From: Schlegelella_A sp963778525
GTDB lineage: Bacteria; Pseudomonadota; Gammaproteobacteria; Burkholderiales; Burkholderiaceae_C
Assembly (NCBI GenBank): GCA_963778525.1
Contig: CAVZUJ010000001.1
Span: 434,001-498,000 of the forward strand
DNA: 64,000 bases
Reading direction: 5' to 3'
The position numbers were made by a program, and so were the translations under genes. Below, in pieces: positions 54,571 through 63,841 of the stretch. Every line of letters begins with the position of its first letter. The first letter of the stretch is position 1. The notes under the pieces are model-generated. The model worked only from the letters and a program-made list of their open reading frames with translations. It was not told where the DNA came from and searched no databases.

Positions 54571-56508
54571 TCAATGCCAGGCGATCTCGTGCCGCGCGAC
54601 GAGAGGATTCAGGCGCTCGTGGATCCTTTCGGCCAACGCCGGCTGCTCGGCGGCGGCGCAGCCGCTGATGGCGACGGCGATCAGGCTGCCGTGACTCTCG
54701 TGGGCACGAACCTCGACCCGGATCGCCACCGCATCGGCCTGCAGATCGGCCAGCATCCGCGTGACGGCGCGCTGTGTCGCGTCCCAGCGCAGCGCCGGCT
54801 TGAAGACCTTGCCGACGGCGGTGAGGGGAATCGCATCGGTGAAGTAGACCTCGACCGGGACTGCGGCGCGCTCGGGCGTCCGCTCGGCGACGAAGGCCAG
54901 CAACTCGGCGGCGCTCACCTGCATCTGCGGCTTGACCTGCACGAAGGCCACCGGCAGCTCGCCGGCATAGGCGTCGGGCTGGCCGACCACCGCCACCAGC
55001 GCCACCGCCGGGTGCTGGAAGAAGACCTCCTCGATGGCGAGCGGATCGATGTTGTGGCCGCCGCGGATCACGAGGTCCTTGGCGCGGCCGGTGAGCCACA
55101 GGTAGCCATCGGCATCTATGCGGCCGAGGTCGCCGGAGTTGACCCAGCCCGGCTCGACGAAGGCGCCGCGGTTGTGCGCCTCGCTCAGGTAGCCGGAAAA
55201 CACGCCCGGCCCGGCCATGGCGACGACGCCGATCTCCTCGACGGCGCAATCGCCGAGCAGCCGGCCCTCGGCATCGAGGCGGACGACGCGAACCCGGCTG
55301 TACGGCAGCGCATGCCCGACCGAGCCCAGGCGCACCGGCCGGTCGGGATAGCTCATGCAATGCACGCTCGAGGTCTCGGTCATGCCGTAGACCTCGAGCA
55401 CCGGCACCTGGATCTTCTCTTCGCAGACGCGACCCACCGCCACCGGGATCGCCGAGCCGCCACCGGAGATGCAGCGGATGCTCGAGACGTCGGCGCCGGC
55501 GATCGGCACGTTCATCGCTGCGCCTATCACCGTCGGCACGCCGCCGAAGAGCTCGGGCTTGTAGCGCTCGACGAGACGCCAGACATTGCGGATCGACTGC
55601 GGATTGCGCCAGCCCGCGGCCGACACCACGACGAGCGTGCCGCCCGTCGACAGCGGCGCCAGGCATTGCGTCAGCGCACCGCCGACGTGGAACAGCGGCA
55701 GGCCGAACAGGAGGTTGCGCCCGGCACCGATCGGTAGCAGGATGTTCAGCGCCCAGGCTTGGTACACCTGATTGGCATGGGTGTGCCGCACGAGCTTCGG
55801 CGTGCCGGTGGTGCCTCCGGTATGAAAGTAGCCGGCGATGTCGCTTGCGGCAATGCGCCGGCCACTCGTCAGGCGATCGGCGGGATAGGTACCGACAAGC
55901 GCATCGAAGCTGTGCACCGCGTTGCGCTCGTCGGCCTCGCCGCGCACGACGACCACCGCCTTCAGGTGCGGCAACTCCTTGCGGATGTGCTGGACTTTCT
56001 CCCAGATGTCGGAGCCCGGCGTCGGCCCGAGCGCCACCAGGACCTTGGTGTCGGCCGCGCGCAGGATCTCGACGAGCTGGCCGGCCGAGAGCAGAGGGTT
56101 CACCGGATTGGCGATGCCCGCGGCCTGGGCGCCGAAGAGGGCGAAGAAGGTCTGCGGCAAGAGCGGCATCAGCACGCTGACGACATCGCCGGGGCCGACG
56201 CCGAGGTCGTGGAAGAGATTGGCCGATTGGGTGACGCGGGCGAGGAACTGCGCATGCGAGACCACCAGCGGCTCCTCGTCGGGATCGGCATTGGCGAGGA
56301 ACCGGATGGCGGCCGCTTTCGGGTCGTGGCGGGCGCCGATCTGCAGCGCCTCGTAGGTGCTTTCGGCAGCGATGCGATCGGCGTACGGCACGGCTTCGAA
56401 GGCCGCGACATCGGCGGCGCTGCGCAGGGGTGGAACAGCCCCGGCCAGGCTGCGGTCGAGCAGGTTCACGTTGGTCACGACGGCGTCCTCCCAGACGGTG
56501 CGCGCCAT
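54571..56508 (-). CDS. AMP-forming acyl-CoA ligase (second of three)
   Basis: A 645-residue ANL enzyme, longer than its neighbours. P-loop FHTGGTTGTPKLVRHTHANQ, adenylate block EVYGMTETSSVHCMSYPDRP, hinge LTGRAKDLVIRGGHNIDPLA, and catalytic Lys in LTAVGKVFKPALRWD. The ATG at 56508 is chosen because the ORF extends upstream only with Arg/Ala-rich sequence. Similar to FadD/cyclohexanecarboxylate-type ligases by general pattern. Located between two other ligase genes on the same strand. Confidence 0.86.
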   Translation of the reverse strand: MARTVWEDAVVTNVNLLDRSLAGAVPPLRSAADVAAFEAVPYADRIAAESTYEALQIGARHDPKAAAIRFLANADPDEEPLVVSHAQFLARVTQSANLFHDLGVGPGDVVSVLMPLLPQTFFALFGAQAAGIANPVNPLLSAGQLVEILRAADTKVLVALGPTPGSDIWEKVQHIRKELPHLKAVVVVRGEADERNAVHSFDALVGTYPADRLTSGRRIAASDIAGYFHTGGTTGTPKLVRHTHANQVYQAWALNILLPIGAGRNLLFGLPLFHVGGALTQCLAPLSTGGTLVVVSAAGWRNPQSIRNVWRLVERYKPELFGGVPTVIGAAMNVPIAGADVSSIRCISGGGSAIPVAVGRVCEEKIQVPVLEVYGMTETSSVHCMSYPDRPVRLGSVGHALPYSRVRVVRLDAEGRLLGDCAVEEIGVVAMAGPGVFSGYLSEAHNRGAFVEPGWVNSGDLGRIDADGYLWLTGRAKDLVIRGGHNIDPLAIEEVFFQHPAVALVAVVGQPDAYAGELPVAFVQVKPQMQVSAAELLAFVAERTPERAAVPVEVYFTDAIPLTAVGKVFKPALRWDATQRAVTRMLADLQADAVAIRVEVRAHESHGSLIAVAISGCAAAEQPALAERIHERLNPLVARHEIAWH

Positions 56509-56597
56509 CGTAGGTCGCGCGCCGGCGCACGGCCAGCCGATCAACCCGTAGCCGGCGGACCGGTGCGTGACGAAGCGGTCGAGCCGACGCCGCGCGG

Positions 56598-58299
56598 TCA
56601 GCCCTTCAGGCCCGCGAAGTCTTCCTCGAAATACTCCAGGATCTGCCGGCTGCCGGCGGCGCGGCGCTCTGCCTCCTGCGTCCGCAGCTCGACGCGCCGG
56701 ATCTTCCCGGAAATGGTCTTCGGCAGCTCCTCGACGAACTCGATCCGGCGCACGCGCTTGTAGGGCGCGAGTTGCTGGCGCGCGAAGGCGAAGATCGCCT
56801 CGGCGAGCTCCGGCCCTGCGGTGCTGCCCGCGACGAGAATGAGATAGGCCTTCGGCACGGCCAGGCGCAGCGGGTCCGGGCTCGGCACGATCGCCACTTC
56901 GGCCACCGCCGCGTGCTCCATCAGGGCACTCTCGAGCTCGAACGGGCTGATGCGATAGTCCGAGGCCTTGAACACGTCATCGGCGCGGCCGACGAAGGTG
57001 ATGTAGCCGTCGCCGTCGCGCGCGGCGACGTCGCCCGTGTGGTAGTAGCCGTCGCGCATCGCCTCGTTCGTCTTCTCGGCGCTGTCTTCGTACGCCGCCA
57101 TCAAGCCGAGCGGTCGCTGCGCCAGGTCGAGGCAGACCTCGCCCTCGTCGGCGGGGCGGCCTTCGGGGTCGAGCAATGCCACGCGGTAGCCGGGCAGGGG
57201 CCGGCCCATCGAGCCGGGCTTGAGCGCCTGGCCCGGGGAATTTCCGATCTGCGCCGTGGTCTCGGTCTGGCCGTAGCCGTCGCGCAGCGCCAGACCCCAG
57301 GCGAGCTGCACCTGCTCGATGATCTCCGGATTGAGCGGCTCGCCGGCGCCGATCACCTGCTTCAATGCCAGCCGGCCACGAAACGCGGCGAGGTCTTCCT
57401 GGATCAGCATGCGCCATACGGTGGGCGGCGCGCACAGGCTGCTGACGCGGTGCCGCACCAGAGCATCCAGCAGCGCCTGGGCGTTGAAGCGCGCCATGTT
57501 GAAGATGAAGACGCAGGCGCCGGCGTTCCACGGCGCGAAGAAGCAGCTCCAGGCGTGCTTGGCCCAGCCCGGCGAAGAGATGTTGAGATGGACATCGCCC
57601 GGCTGCAGGCCGATCCAGTACATCGTCGAGAGATGGCCGACCGGATAGCTCTGGTGGCTGTGCAGCACCAGCTTCGGCTTCGACGTGGTGCCCGACGTGA
57701 AGTAGAGAAGCATCGGATCGTCGGCTTGCGTCGGGCCATCGGGCTCGAAGGCGAGCGCTGCACTTTCTGAGGTCTCGAAAGCATGCCAGCCGGGCACGCC
57801 CGCACCGATCGCGATGCGGGTATAGGAGCCCGCCAGCGCCGCGAACTTGCCTGCCTGCGCGCTGCTCGTGACGACGTGGCGCACCTCGCCGCGCTCGAGG
57901 CGGTCGCGCAGGTCTTCGGTGGTCAGCAGCAACGACGCCGGGATCAGGACGGCGCCGAGCTTGATCGACGCGAGCATCACTTCCCAAAGCGCGAGCTCGT
58001 TGCCGAGCATCAGCAGGATCCGGTCGCCGCGCCGGACGCCGAGGCCGCGCAGGTAGTTGGCAACCTGCGAGGACCGCTCGCGCCATCTCCTTGAAGCTGC
58101 GCCGGACCTCGCTGCCGTCTTCGCCGACGACGTGCAGCGCCGTGGCGTGGTTGTGGCGCGCGACGACGTCGAAATGATCGAGCGCCCAGTTGAAGCGGTC
58201 GAGCACCGGCCACCTGAAATCGCGATAGGCGGTGGCGTGGTCTTCGCGATGCCGGAGCAGGAAATCGCGGGCTTGATGGAACGAGGTGGTGGGCGTCAT
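56598..58299 (-). CDS. AMP-forming acyl-CoA ligase (first of three, frameshifted)
   Basis: The N terminus (TSFHQARDFLLRHREDHATA, FNWALDHFDVVARHN) is in one frame and the rest, from MLGNELALWEVMLASIKLGA, in another; the break is near 58075. P-loop LYFTSGTTSKPKLVLHSHQS, adenylate block RDGYGQTETTAQIGN, hinge VGRADDVFKASDYRISPFEL and catalytic Lys in LPKTISGKIRRVELR are present. The pattern fits acetyl/propionyl/benzoate-type (MACS-like) ligases. It is the first gene of the run and is divergent from a small hypothetical gene. Confidence 0.86.
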
Positions 58300-58402
58300 G
58301 GGGTCGCGTCGGGGGCCGTGTCGCCATCTTGCCAGCGCCGCGGCCGACGCGCGTATTTCGTCACTTTTTCGCTGGTATGGACCTTGCCCTTTGCTGCCGT
58401 AC

Positions 58403-58615
58403 ATGAACGGCGAAGAGCTTCAGGCGCAGGAATCCATGGACCGTTTCGCCTGGGAATATTCGGTCTACGCCTATCTCATCTATCGCGAGGCACCCGCTTC
58501 GGCGCAGCATCTGTCGGACCTGGCGCAGGCCCTGCACGTCATGAAGGGCCACCTCAATCCGATCGCCGCCGCCGACTCGGTGATGCTGACCTGGCCCTTC
58601 GATGTGACGGAATAG
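58403..58615 (+). CDS. small hypothetical protein (70 aa)
   Basis: A soluble, mainly helical protein with SMDRFAWEYSVYAYLIYRE and a Trp-Pro-Phe ending. I recognise no family. The ATG at 58403 is chosen; an upstream in-frame start at 58286 would run through the promoter region of the divergent ligase gene. A hairpin separates its stop from the convergent RNase gene. Confidence 0.5.
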   Translation: MNGEELQAQESMDRFAWEYSVYAYLIYREAPASAQHLSDLAQALHVMKGHLNPIAAADSVMLTWPFDVTE

Positions 58616-58650
58616 GTCCGGCGCAAGGCGGCCTGACCAAATCCGCGAGG

Positions 58651-58671
58651 CGGCCGCATCTGATGCGGCCG
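58651..58671. terminator. bidirectional hairpin between convergent genes
   Basis: CGGCCGCAT (58651-58659) pairs perfectly with ATGCGGCCG (58663-58671) over a 3-base loop, between the stops of the small hypothetical gene (+) and the RNase gene (-). No T tract follows on either strand, so termination would be weak. Confidence 0.45.
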
Positions 58672-58681
58672 GGGTGCTCGA

Positions 58682-60153
58682 TCAGTCCGTCGGCACGAAG
58701 TCGACGAAGCCGCGCTCGACATCGGTGGAGACGAGCTTGACACGCAGCTTGTTGCCCACCTCCAGGGTCGAGCCGTGCGTCAGCAGCTTGCCCTCGACCG
58801 GTGGCGAAAACACCCGCACCCAGGTGTCGCTCGGTGAACGACCGGTGACGATCGCATCGAAGCGTTGACCGATGCGCGGCTGCAGCACCAGCGCGGCCTC
58901 CGACTTGCGCACCCGTCGCTCGACCTTCTGCGCGGCGTCTTCCTGCTGCGTGCAGTGCAGGGCCAGCGCAGCCAGCTCGGTCGCGTCGTAGGGCGGGGCG
59001 CGCCGCTCAGCGCGGCCTTGGTCATGCGTATCGTGATCAGGTCGGGAAAGCGTCGGTTGGGTGCGGTCGAGTGCATGTAGTCGCGCACCGCCAGCCCGAA
59101 GTGCCCTACCGCCGCTTCGCCCGGACGCTCGACGACATATTCGCCCGAGCCCATCAGCTTGACGATGGTCAGCGACAAATCGGGAAAGCGCAGCGGGTCG
59201 GCGGCACGGCGCCTGGCGAGAAAGTTCTCGAGGGCGAGCGAATCCGGGTCCTTGGGCAGCGACTCGCCGAGCTTGGCCGCGACGTCGACGATGCGGGCCC
59301 AACGCTCCGGCGAGCGCACGACGCGGCGCAGCGATGCAATGCCCCGGCTGGCCAGGAAGCGGGCCGCGCCCTGGTTGGTGGCGATCATCAGCTCTTCGAT
59401 CAGCTGGCGGGCCCGGTTCTGCACCTGCTGGCGAATGTCGACGACGCGCTCGCCCTCGAACGAGGCGCGCGGCTGGAAGGTCTCGAACTCGAGCGCGCCG
59501 GCGGCGTGGCGGCGCGCGCGCAGGCGCTGCGCCACGCTGTCCTGGATGCGCAGCTGCTCGTCCATGCCTGGCGCGGCGCGGGCCGGCTCGGGCAAGGCGC
59601 CGTGGCCTTCGATCCAGGCCGACACCGAGTCGTACGCGAGCTTGGCCTGGTTGCGCACGCGCGCCCGATAGAGGATCGACGGCGAGATCGAATCGTCGGC
59701 GGCGACGACCATCTCGCTGACCATGGCGAAGCGATCCTGGTTCTGATTGAGCGAAGTCAGATCCGTGGACAGGCGCTCCGGCAGCATCGGGAAGACCTTG
59801 GCCGAGGTGTAGACCGAGGTCGTGTTGGTCCAGGCATGCGCATCGATCGCCGAGCCCTTCTTGACCAGCGCGTCGACATCGGCGATGGCCACCAGGATCT
59901 TCACCGCGCCGCCGGCGAGACGCTCGCAGGCAGTGAGCTGATCGAGGTCGAGCGAATCGTCGTTGTCGATCGAGCACCAGGGCAGCGAGGTCAGATCGCG
60001 GATGCCGGGATCCGCGTCCTGCGCCGGCCCCTTGAAGGTGGCCAGCTCCTTGTCGACTTCGGGCGCGAAGCCAGGTTCCAGGCCTCGATCGATCATGGCC
60101 CGAACGGCGATGCGCGCGAGGTCGGCGCGCGTTCCCGGATGCGATGTGCTCAT
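58682..60153 (-). CDS. RNB-domain ribonuclease, RNase II-like (frameshifted)
   Basis: The protein opens directly with an RNB domain; no cold-shock domains precede it. The active-site block reads LPWCSIDNDDSLDLDQLT, where the last of the four classical Asp positions is Gln, as in the short DrII-like subgroup as I remember it. GLAVRDYMHSTAPNRRFPDL is the RNA-channel block. After a break near 59005 the C terminus continues as an S1-like domain (QRFDAIVTGRSPSDTWVRVF, ending FVDFVPTD). The repaired length is about 490 aa. Likely a 3'-5' exoribonuclease with tRNA or short-RNA substrates. Confidence 0.82.
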
Positions 60154-60269
60154 GAGGCAATGTAGCCCACGTCCATGGACCGGTGCGGTCGGCACTTGCA
60201 CATCCGTGCCGCGCGGTCGATGATCGTCAGCGCGCCGCGCTGTCGCGGTGCCGAGCGAAGGAGAACTCA

Positions 60270-61016
60270 ATGCCGGGCCCCCAGGACATCGATCGCGGTC
60301 GTCGCCTCGTTCTCGCCGTCGGCGGCACGCTGGCACTTCTCGCCGGCTTCGCGCCGCGCGGCGGGCGGGCGCAATCGGCAGCGCCGAAGATGCCGATCGG
60401 CCTCGTCGGGGCCGGCCGGATCGGCAGCACGGTCGGTGGCCTGTGGATCAAGGCCGGCCATCCGGTGATGTTCTCGTCGCGTGACCCGGAAGAGGGTCGG
60501 CGCCTGGTCGCGCAGCTTGGGCCCCTCGCCCACGCCGGCACCGTCGGCGAGGCCCTTGCCTTCGGCGACGCCGTGTTCTTCGCCGTCCCCTATGCGGCGC
60601 TGCCGACGCTCGGCCAGGAGCACCGCGACGTGCTCAAAGGCAAGATCGCGCTCGATGCCTGCAATGCGGTCAGCTCGCGCGACGGCCCGATCGCCGACGA
60701 AGCGCAGCAGAACGGGATCGGCCTCACGTCGCAAAAGTATCTTCCCGGCACCCGCCTCGTGCGCGCCTTCAACACCATGTCGTACATGATCCTCGCTCGC
60801 GAAGCGAACCGGCCCGACCCGAAGCTGCCGATCCCGATCGCCGGCGACGACGCCGCCGCCGTCCAGGTCGCCGCCGCGCTGGTGCGCGACGCCGGCTTCG
60901 AGCCGGTGATCGTCGGCTCGCTCGCCGATGCCCGCCGCTTCCAGATGGGCGGCCCCGGCTACGGGCCGAATGCCAACGCTGCCGAGCTGAAGCAGAAGCT
61001 GTCGCTGGCGCCGTGA
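60270..61016 (+). CDS. NAD(P)-binding oxidoreductase, F420-reductase-like fold, exported
   Basis: A 248-residue protein with a hydrophobic N terminus containing RGRRLVLAVGGTLALLAGF, which may be a Tat or Sec signal, followed by a Rossmann motif MPIGLVGAGRIGSTVGGLWI and FSSRDPEEGRRL. The fold matches the NADPH:F420 oxidoreductase/NAD(P)-binding domain 2 group. An export signal on a nucleotide cofactor enzyme is unusual. The stop overlaps the next gene's GTG start by four bases. Confidence 0.8.
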   Translation: MPGPQDIDRGRRLVLAVGGTLALLAGFAPRGGRAQSAAPKMPIGLVGAGRIGSTVGGLWIKAGHPVMFSSRDPEEGRRLVAQLGPLAHAGTVGEALAFGDAVFFAVPYAALPTLGQEHRDVLKGKIALDACNAVSSRDGPIADEAQQNGIGLTSQKYLPGTRLVRAFNTMSYMILAREANRPDPKLPIPIAGDDAAAVQVAAALVRDAGFEPVIVGSLADARRFQMGGPGYGPNANAAELKQKLSLAP

Positions 61017-62314
61017 CGCGGCCGCACGGGTGGGCGGCGCGCCTGGTTCCGGCCACGCCCGCGGAGCGCCAGGCCGCGCTCTGGTCGTTCGCGTATTTCT
61101 TCGCGCTGCTCGCCGCCTACTACGTGCTGCGGCCGTTGCGCGATCAGCTGGCGATCGCCGGCGGCACGCGCGCCTTGCCGTGGCTCTTCACGGCGACCTT
61201 CGCCACGCTGCTGATCGCCCAGCCGATCTACGGTGCGCTGGTGGCCCGGCTGCCGCGCTCGCGCTTCATCGCCATCGTCTATCAGTTCTTCGTCGCCAAC
61301 CTGGCGCTGTTCTGGCTATGCCTGAGCTTCGGCATCGCGCCGGTGCTGGTGGCGCGCGTGTTCTTCGTCTGGGTCAGCGTCTTCAACCTGTTCGCGGTGG
61401 CGGTGTTCTGGTCATTCATGGCCGACCTGTTCGACAGCGAGCAGGGCAAGCGCCTGTTCGGCTTCATCGGCGCCGGCGGCACCGCCGGCGGCCTGCTCGG
61501 CCCTGTCATCACGATCGGGCTGTCCGGGCCGCTCGGCCCGGCCAACCTGCTGATCGTGGCCATCGTGTTTCTCGAGGTGGCGATCTATTGCGTCTACCGG
61601 CTCGAGCGCAGCACCGGCGCGGCGCGCGGGCCGCGCCGTGCCGAAGGCAAGGTGGGCGGCGGCGCCTTCGCGGCCCTGCCAGAGTTGCTGCGCTCCCCTT
61701 ACCTGCTCGGCGTCGCAGCCTGGGTCGGCCTGCTCTCGTTCGGCGCCACCATCCTCTACTTCGCGCAGGCGCACATCGTCGCCGCGACGGTGCACGGCGC
61801 GAGCGCGCAGACCCAGCTCTTTGCCGGCGTCGACCTCGCCGTCGGCCTGCTCACGCTGGCGACCCAGGTCTTCGCCACGGGCAGCTTCATCGAGCGCTTC
61901 GGTACCGGCATCGCCGCCGGTTCGCTGCCGGCGGTGTTCATCGCCGGCTTCGCGGCACTTGCCTTCAGCCCGAGCCTGGCCGTGGTGCTGACGTTCCAGG
62001 TCGCCCAACGCTGGCTGAACTTCGCCATCGCCAATCCGGCACGCCAGGTCTTCTTCACGGTCGTCGACCGCGAGGAGAAATACAAGGCCAAGAACCTGAT
62101 CGACGTGGTGGTCTACCGTGGCTCGGACGCGCTGTCGGGCTGGGCCTTCGACAGCCTGCAGTTCATCGGCCTGAAGCTCGGCGCCCTCGCCCTCTGCGCC
62201 CTACCGGTTGCGGCCGCCTGGCTGGCCTTGTCGCTGAAGCTGGGCCGCATGCACGAGGCTCGTGCCGCTCAGGGTTCAGGCGAGCAAGTATGCGGCGGCA
62301 CGATCGCCCAGTAG
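61013..62314 (+). CDS. membrane transporter, MFS/NTT-like
   Basis: A 433-residue protein with about twelve membrane helices starting at a GTG. The opening LAAYYVLRPLRDQLAIAGG and FMADLFDSEQGKRLFGFIGA resemble the ATP/ADP translocase-like (NTT/TLC) branch as well as MFS proteins; the second half has QRWLNFAIANPARQVFFTVV. Substrate unknown. It is coupled to the upstream oxidoreductase gene and its 3' end overlaps the convergent glycosyltransferase gene by 46 bp. Confidence 0.78.
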   Translation: MTRPHGWAARLVPATPAERQAALWSFAYFFALLAAYYVLRPLRDQLAIAGGTRALPWLFTATFATLLIAQPIYGALVARLPRSRFIAIVYQFFVANLALFWLCLSFGIAPVLVARVFFVWVSVFNLFAVAVFWSFMADLFDSEQGKRLFGFIGAGGTAGGLLGPVITIGLSGPLGPANLLIVAIVFLEVAIYCVYRLERSTGAARGPRRAEGKVGGGAFAALPELLRSPYLLGVAAWVGLLSFGATILYFAQAHIVAATVHGASAQTQLFAGVDLAVGLLTLATQVFATGSFIERFGTGIAAGSLPAVFIAGFAALAFSPSLAVVLTFQVAQRWLNFAIANPARQVFFTVVDREEKYKAKNLIDVVVYRGSDALSGWAFDSLQFIGLKLGALALCALPVAAAWLALSLKLGRMHEARAAQGSGEQVCGGTIAQ

Positions 62315-63798
62315 ACGCGATTCTCGGCATCGGCCGAGAGGCGCGGCGCATCGAAGTAACCGGTGCTGGTGACACCCTTCGAAGGCAGGCGCGCTGGATC
62401 TTTCGACACGTATGCGGCGCCGTTGCGCTCGAGGTCGGCCGGCGCGATCCAGGGCGAATTCGCGAAGTCGCCATCCTCGAGCACCTGTGCCCTGCCTCCG
62501 CTGTAGACCGAGACGATGCCGGCTTCGAACGTCGGACCCACCACGATCCGGAGCGGACAAGGCGAGTCGGTCCGCCAGGCGGTCCGCACGGCGTCGGCAA
62601 GTTGTTGCGCCGGATAGTGGCGGTCGTGCCGGTGACCGTTGACCAGCGGGTCGCCGGCGAGCACGGTAACGGCCATGAAGACGCTTTGCACCAGGAGCGC
62701 GGCGCCGATCCAGGCCGGTCCTGCGGCCACGACCCGTGGCCGGATGCGCCAGGCGAGCCAGAGCCCCAGGAACTGGATGGCCTGGTAGCCCCAGTGGTTC
62801 TGCAGCAGCAGTCCGAAAAGCGGCGCCGTCAGCACCGTCAGCGCAAGGGGCACGCCGACGAGGCCCAGGAGCCAGGCACGACGGCGTGCCTGCTCCCGAT
62901 CGCCGAGCGCGCTTTCGACGCCGCGCGCGCCGGGCAGCAGCAGGAGGGCACCGCACAGAAGAAGCGCCGGAACGATCATGCGCAGTTGCTGGGTCAGAAA
63001 GCTCGCAACGCTGAGCGCCAGGTCGGCCGCGCTCGGATGCTGTCCTTGCTGCGTCGCGTATTCGAGCGTCGTGAAGTGATCGTCGAGCACCCAGAGCAGA
63101 TGCGGCGTCACGACCAGCAAGGCCGTGGCGACGGCCAGCAGCAAGCCGCGCCGAGCCGCCGGGGTCGCGGCGTCGCGGCTCAGGAAGACCGCCACGAGCA
63201 TGCCGGCGAGCGGGACCAGCGCCTGGTACTTGGCAAGCAGCGCCAAGCCGGCAGCCAGGCCTGTGGCCAGCCACCAGCGCGCCGCGCGCTCGTCCTTCTG
63301 CAAGGCGCGCAGGAGACACCAGGCCGTGATGCTGATCGTCAGCATCAGCACCGTGTTGTGGTTGAAGAGGGCCGCGCGCGACGAGAAGGCGTGTTGCAGG
63401 CCCCAGAGCAGCACGGCGAGCGCCGCTATCGCGTCGCCGAAGAGGATCCGCGCGATCCGATGCGTGAAGAACGCGGTGCCGAGCGTGCACAGCCAGGCGA
63501 GCAGCTGGGCCGACCAGACGGCCGGCCCGAGCACGGCGATGAGCGTGGCCAGCATCCAGGTCGGCAGCGGCGGGTGCTTGTGGTAGCCCCACTGCAGGCC
63601 GTGCGCCCAGGTGAACTGCTCGAAATGATCGCCCAGCTGGCCGCTGCTGGTGGCCAGGACGATGCCGACCCAGACCGTGACGACGAGCATCGCGAGCAGC
63701 GGCGCCGCTCGCACGACGAGGCTCGCGTCGGGTGCGAAGGCTTGCGGCGATGAAGGCAGGCCTTCGTCGACGACGACGCTGGATTCGCTCTGCGGCAT
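62269..63798 (-). CDS. ArnT-like glycosyltransferase (GT39/GT83 family)
   Basis: A 509-residue membrane protein with about ten to twelve helices. The first periplasmic loop has HFEQFTWAHGLQWGYHKHPP, containing the acidic residue and Lys-His-Pro-Pro motif of lipid-linked sugar transferases (ArnT/PMT type). The C-terminal ~120 residues are a soluble periplasmic domain. Such enzymes transfer a sugar from undecaprenyl phosphate to lipid A or a protein. The ATG at 63798 lies 12 bp after a terminator-like hairpin. Confidence 0.82.
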   Translation of the reverse strand: MPQSESSVVVDEGLPSSPQAFAPDASLVVRAAPLLAMLVVTVWVGIVLATSSGQLGDHFEQFTWAHGLQWGYHKHPPLPTWMLATLIAVLGPAVWSAQLLAWLCTLGTAFFTHRIARILFGDAIAALAVLLWGLQHAFSSRAALFNHNTVLMLTISITAWCLLRALQKDERAARWWLATGLAAGLALLAKYQALVPLAGMLVAVFLSRDAATPAARRGLLLAVATALLVVTPHLLWVLDDHFTTLEYATQQGQHPSAADLALSVASFLTQQLRMIVPALLLCGALLLLPGARGVESALGDREQARRRAWLLGLVGVPLALTVLTAPLFGLLLQNHWGYQAIQFLGLWLAWRIRPRVVAAGPAWIGAALLVQSVFMAVTVLAGDPLVNGHRHDRHYPAQQLADAVRTAWRTDSPCPLRIVVGPTFEAGIVSVYSGGRAQVLEDGDFANSPWIAPADLERNGAAYVSKDPARLPSKGVTSTGYFDAPRLSADAENRVYWAIVPPHTCSPEP

Positions 63799-63809
63799 GG
63801 CTCCCGGCC

Positions 63810-63840
63810 AAAAAAAGAGACGAGTGAGCCCACTCGTCTC
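63810..63840 (-). terminator. intrinsic terminator or attenuator before the ArnT-like start
   Basis: On the minus strand GAGACGAGTG pairs perfectly with CACTCGTCTC (63817-63840, 10-bp stem, 4-base loop), followed by seven T ending 12 bp before the ATG at 63798. It is either the terminator of a gene lying beyond the window or an attenuator in the leader of the glycosyltransferase gene. Confidence 0.75.
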
Positions 63841-63841
63841 G

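Noticed and set aside
61030..63753. A 907-residue plus-strand open frame
   Set aside because: It is an Arg/Gly-rich shadow of the transporter and of the glycosyltransferase on the opposite strand; no family motifs.
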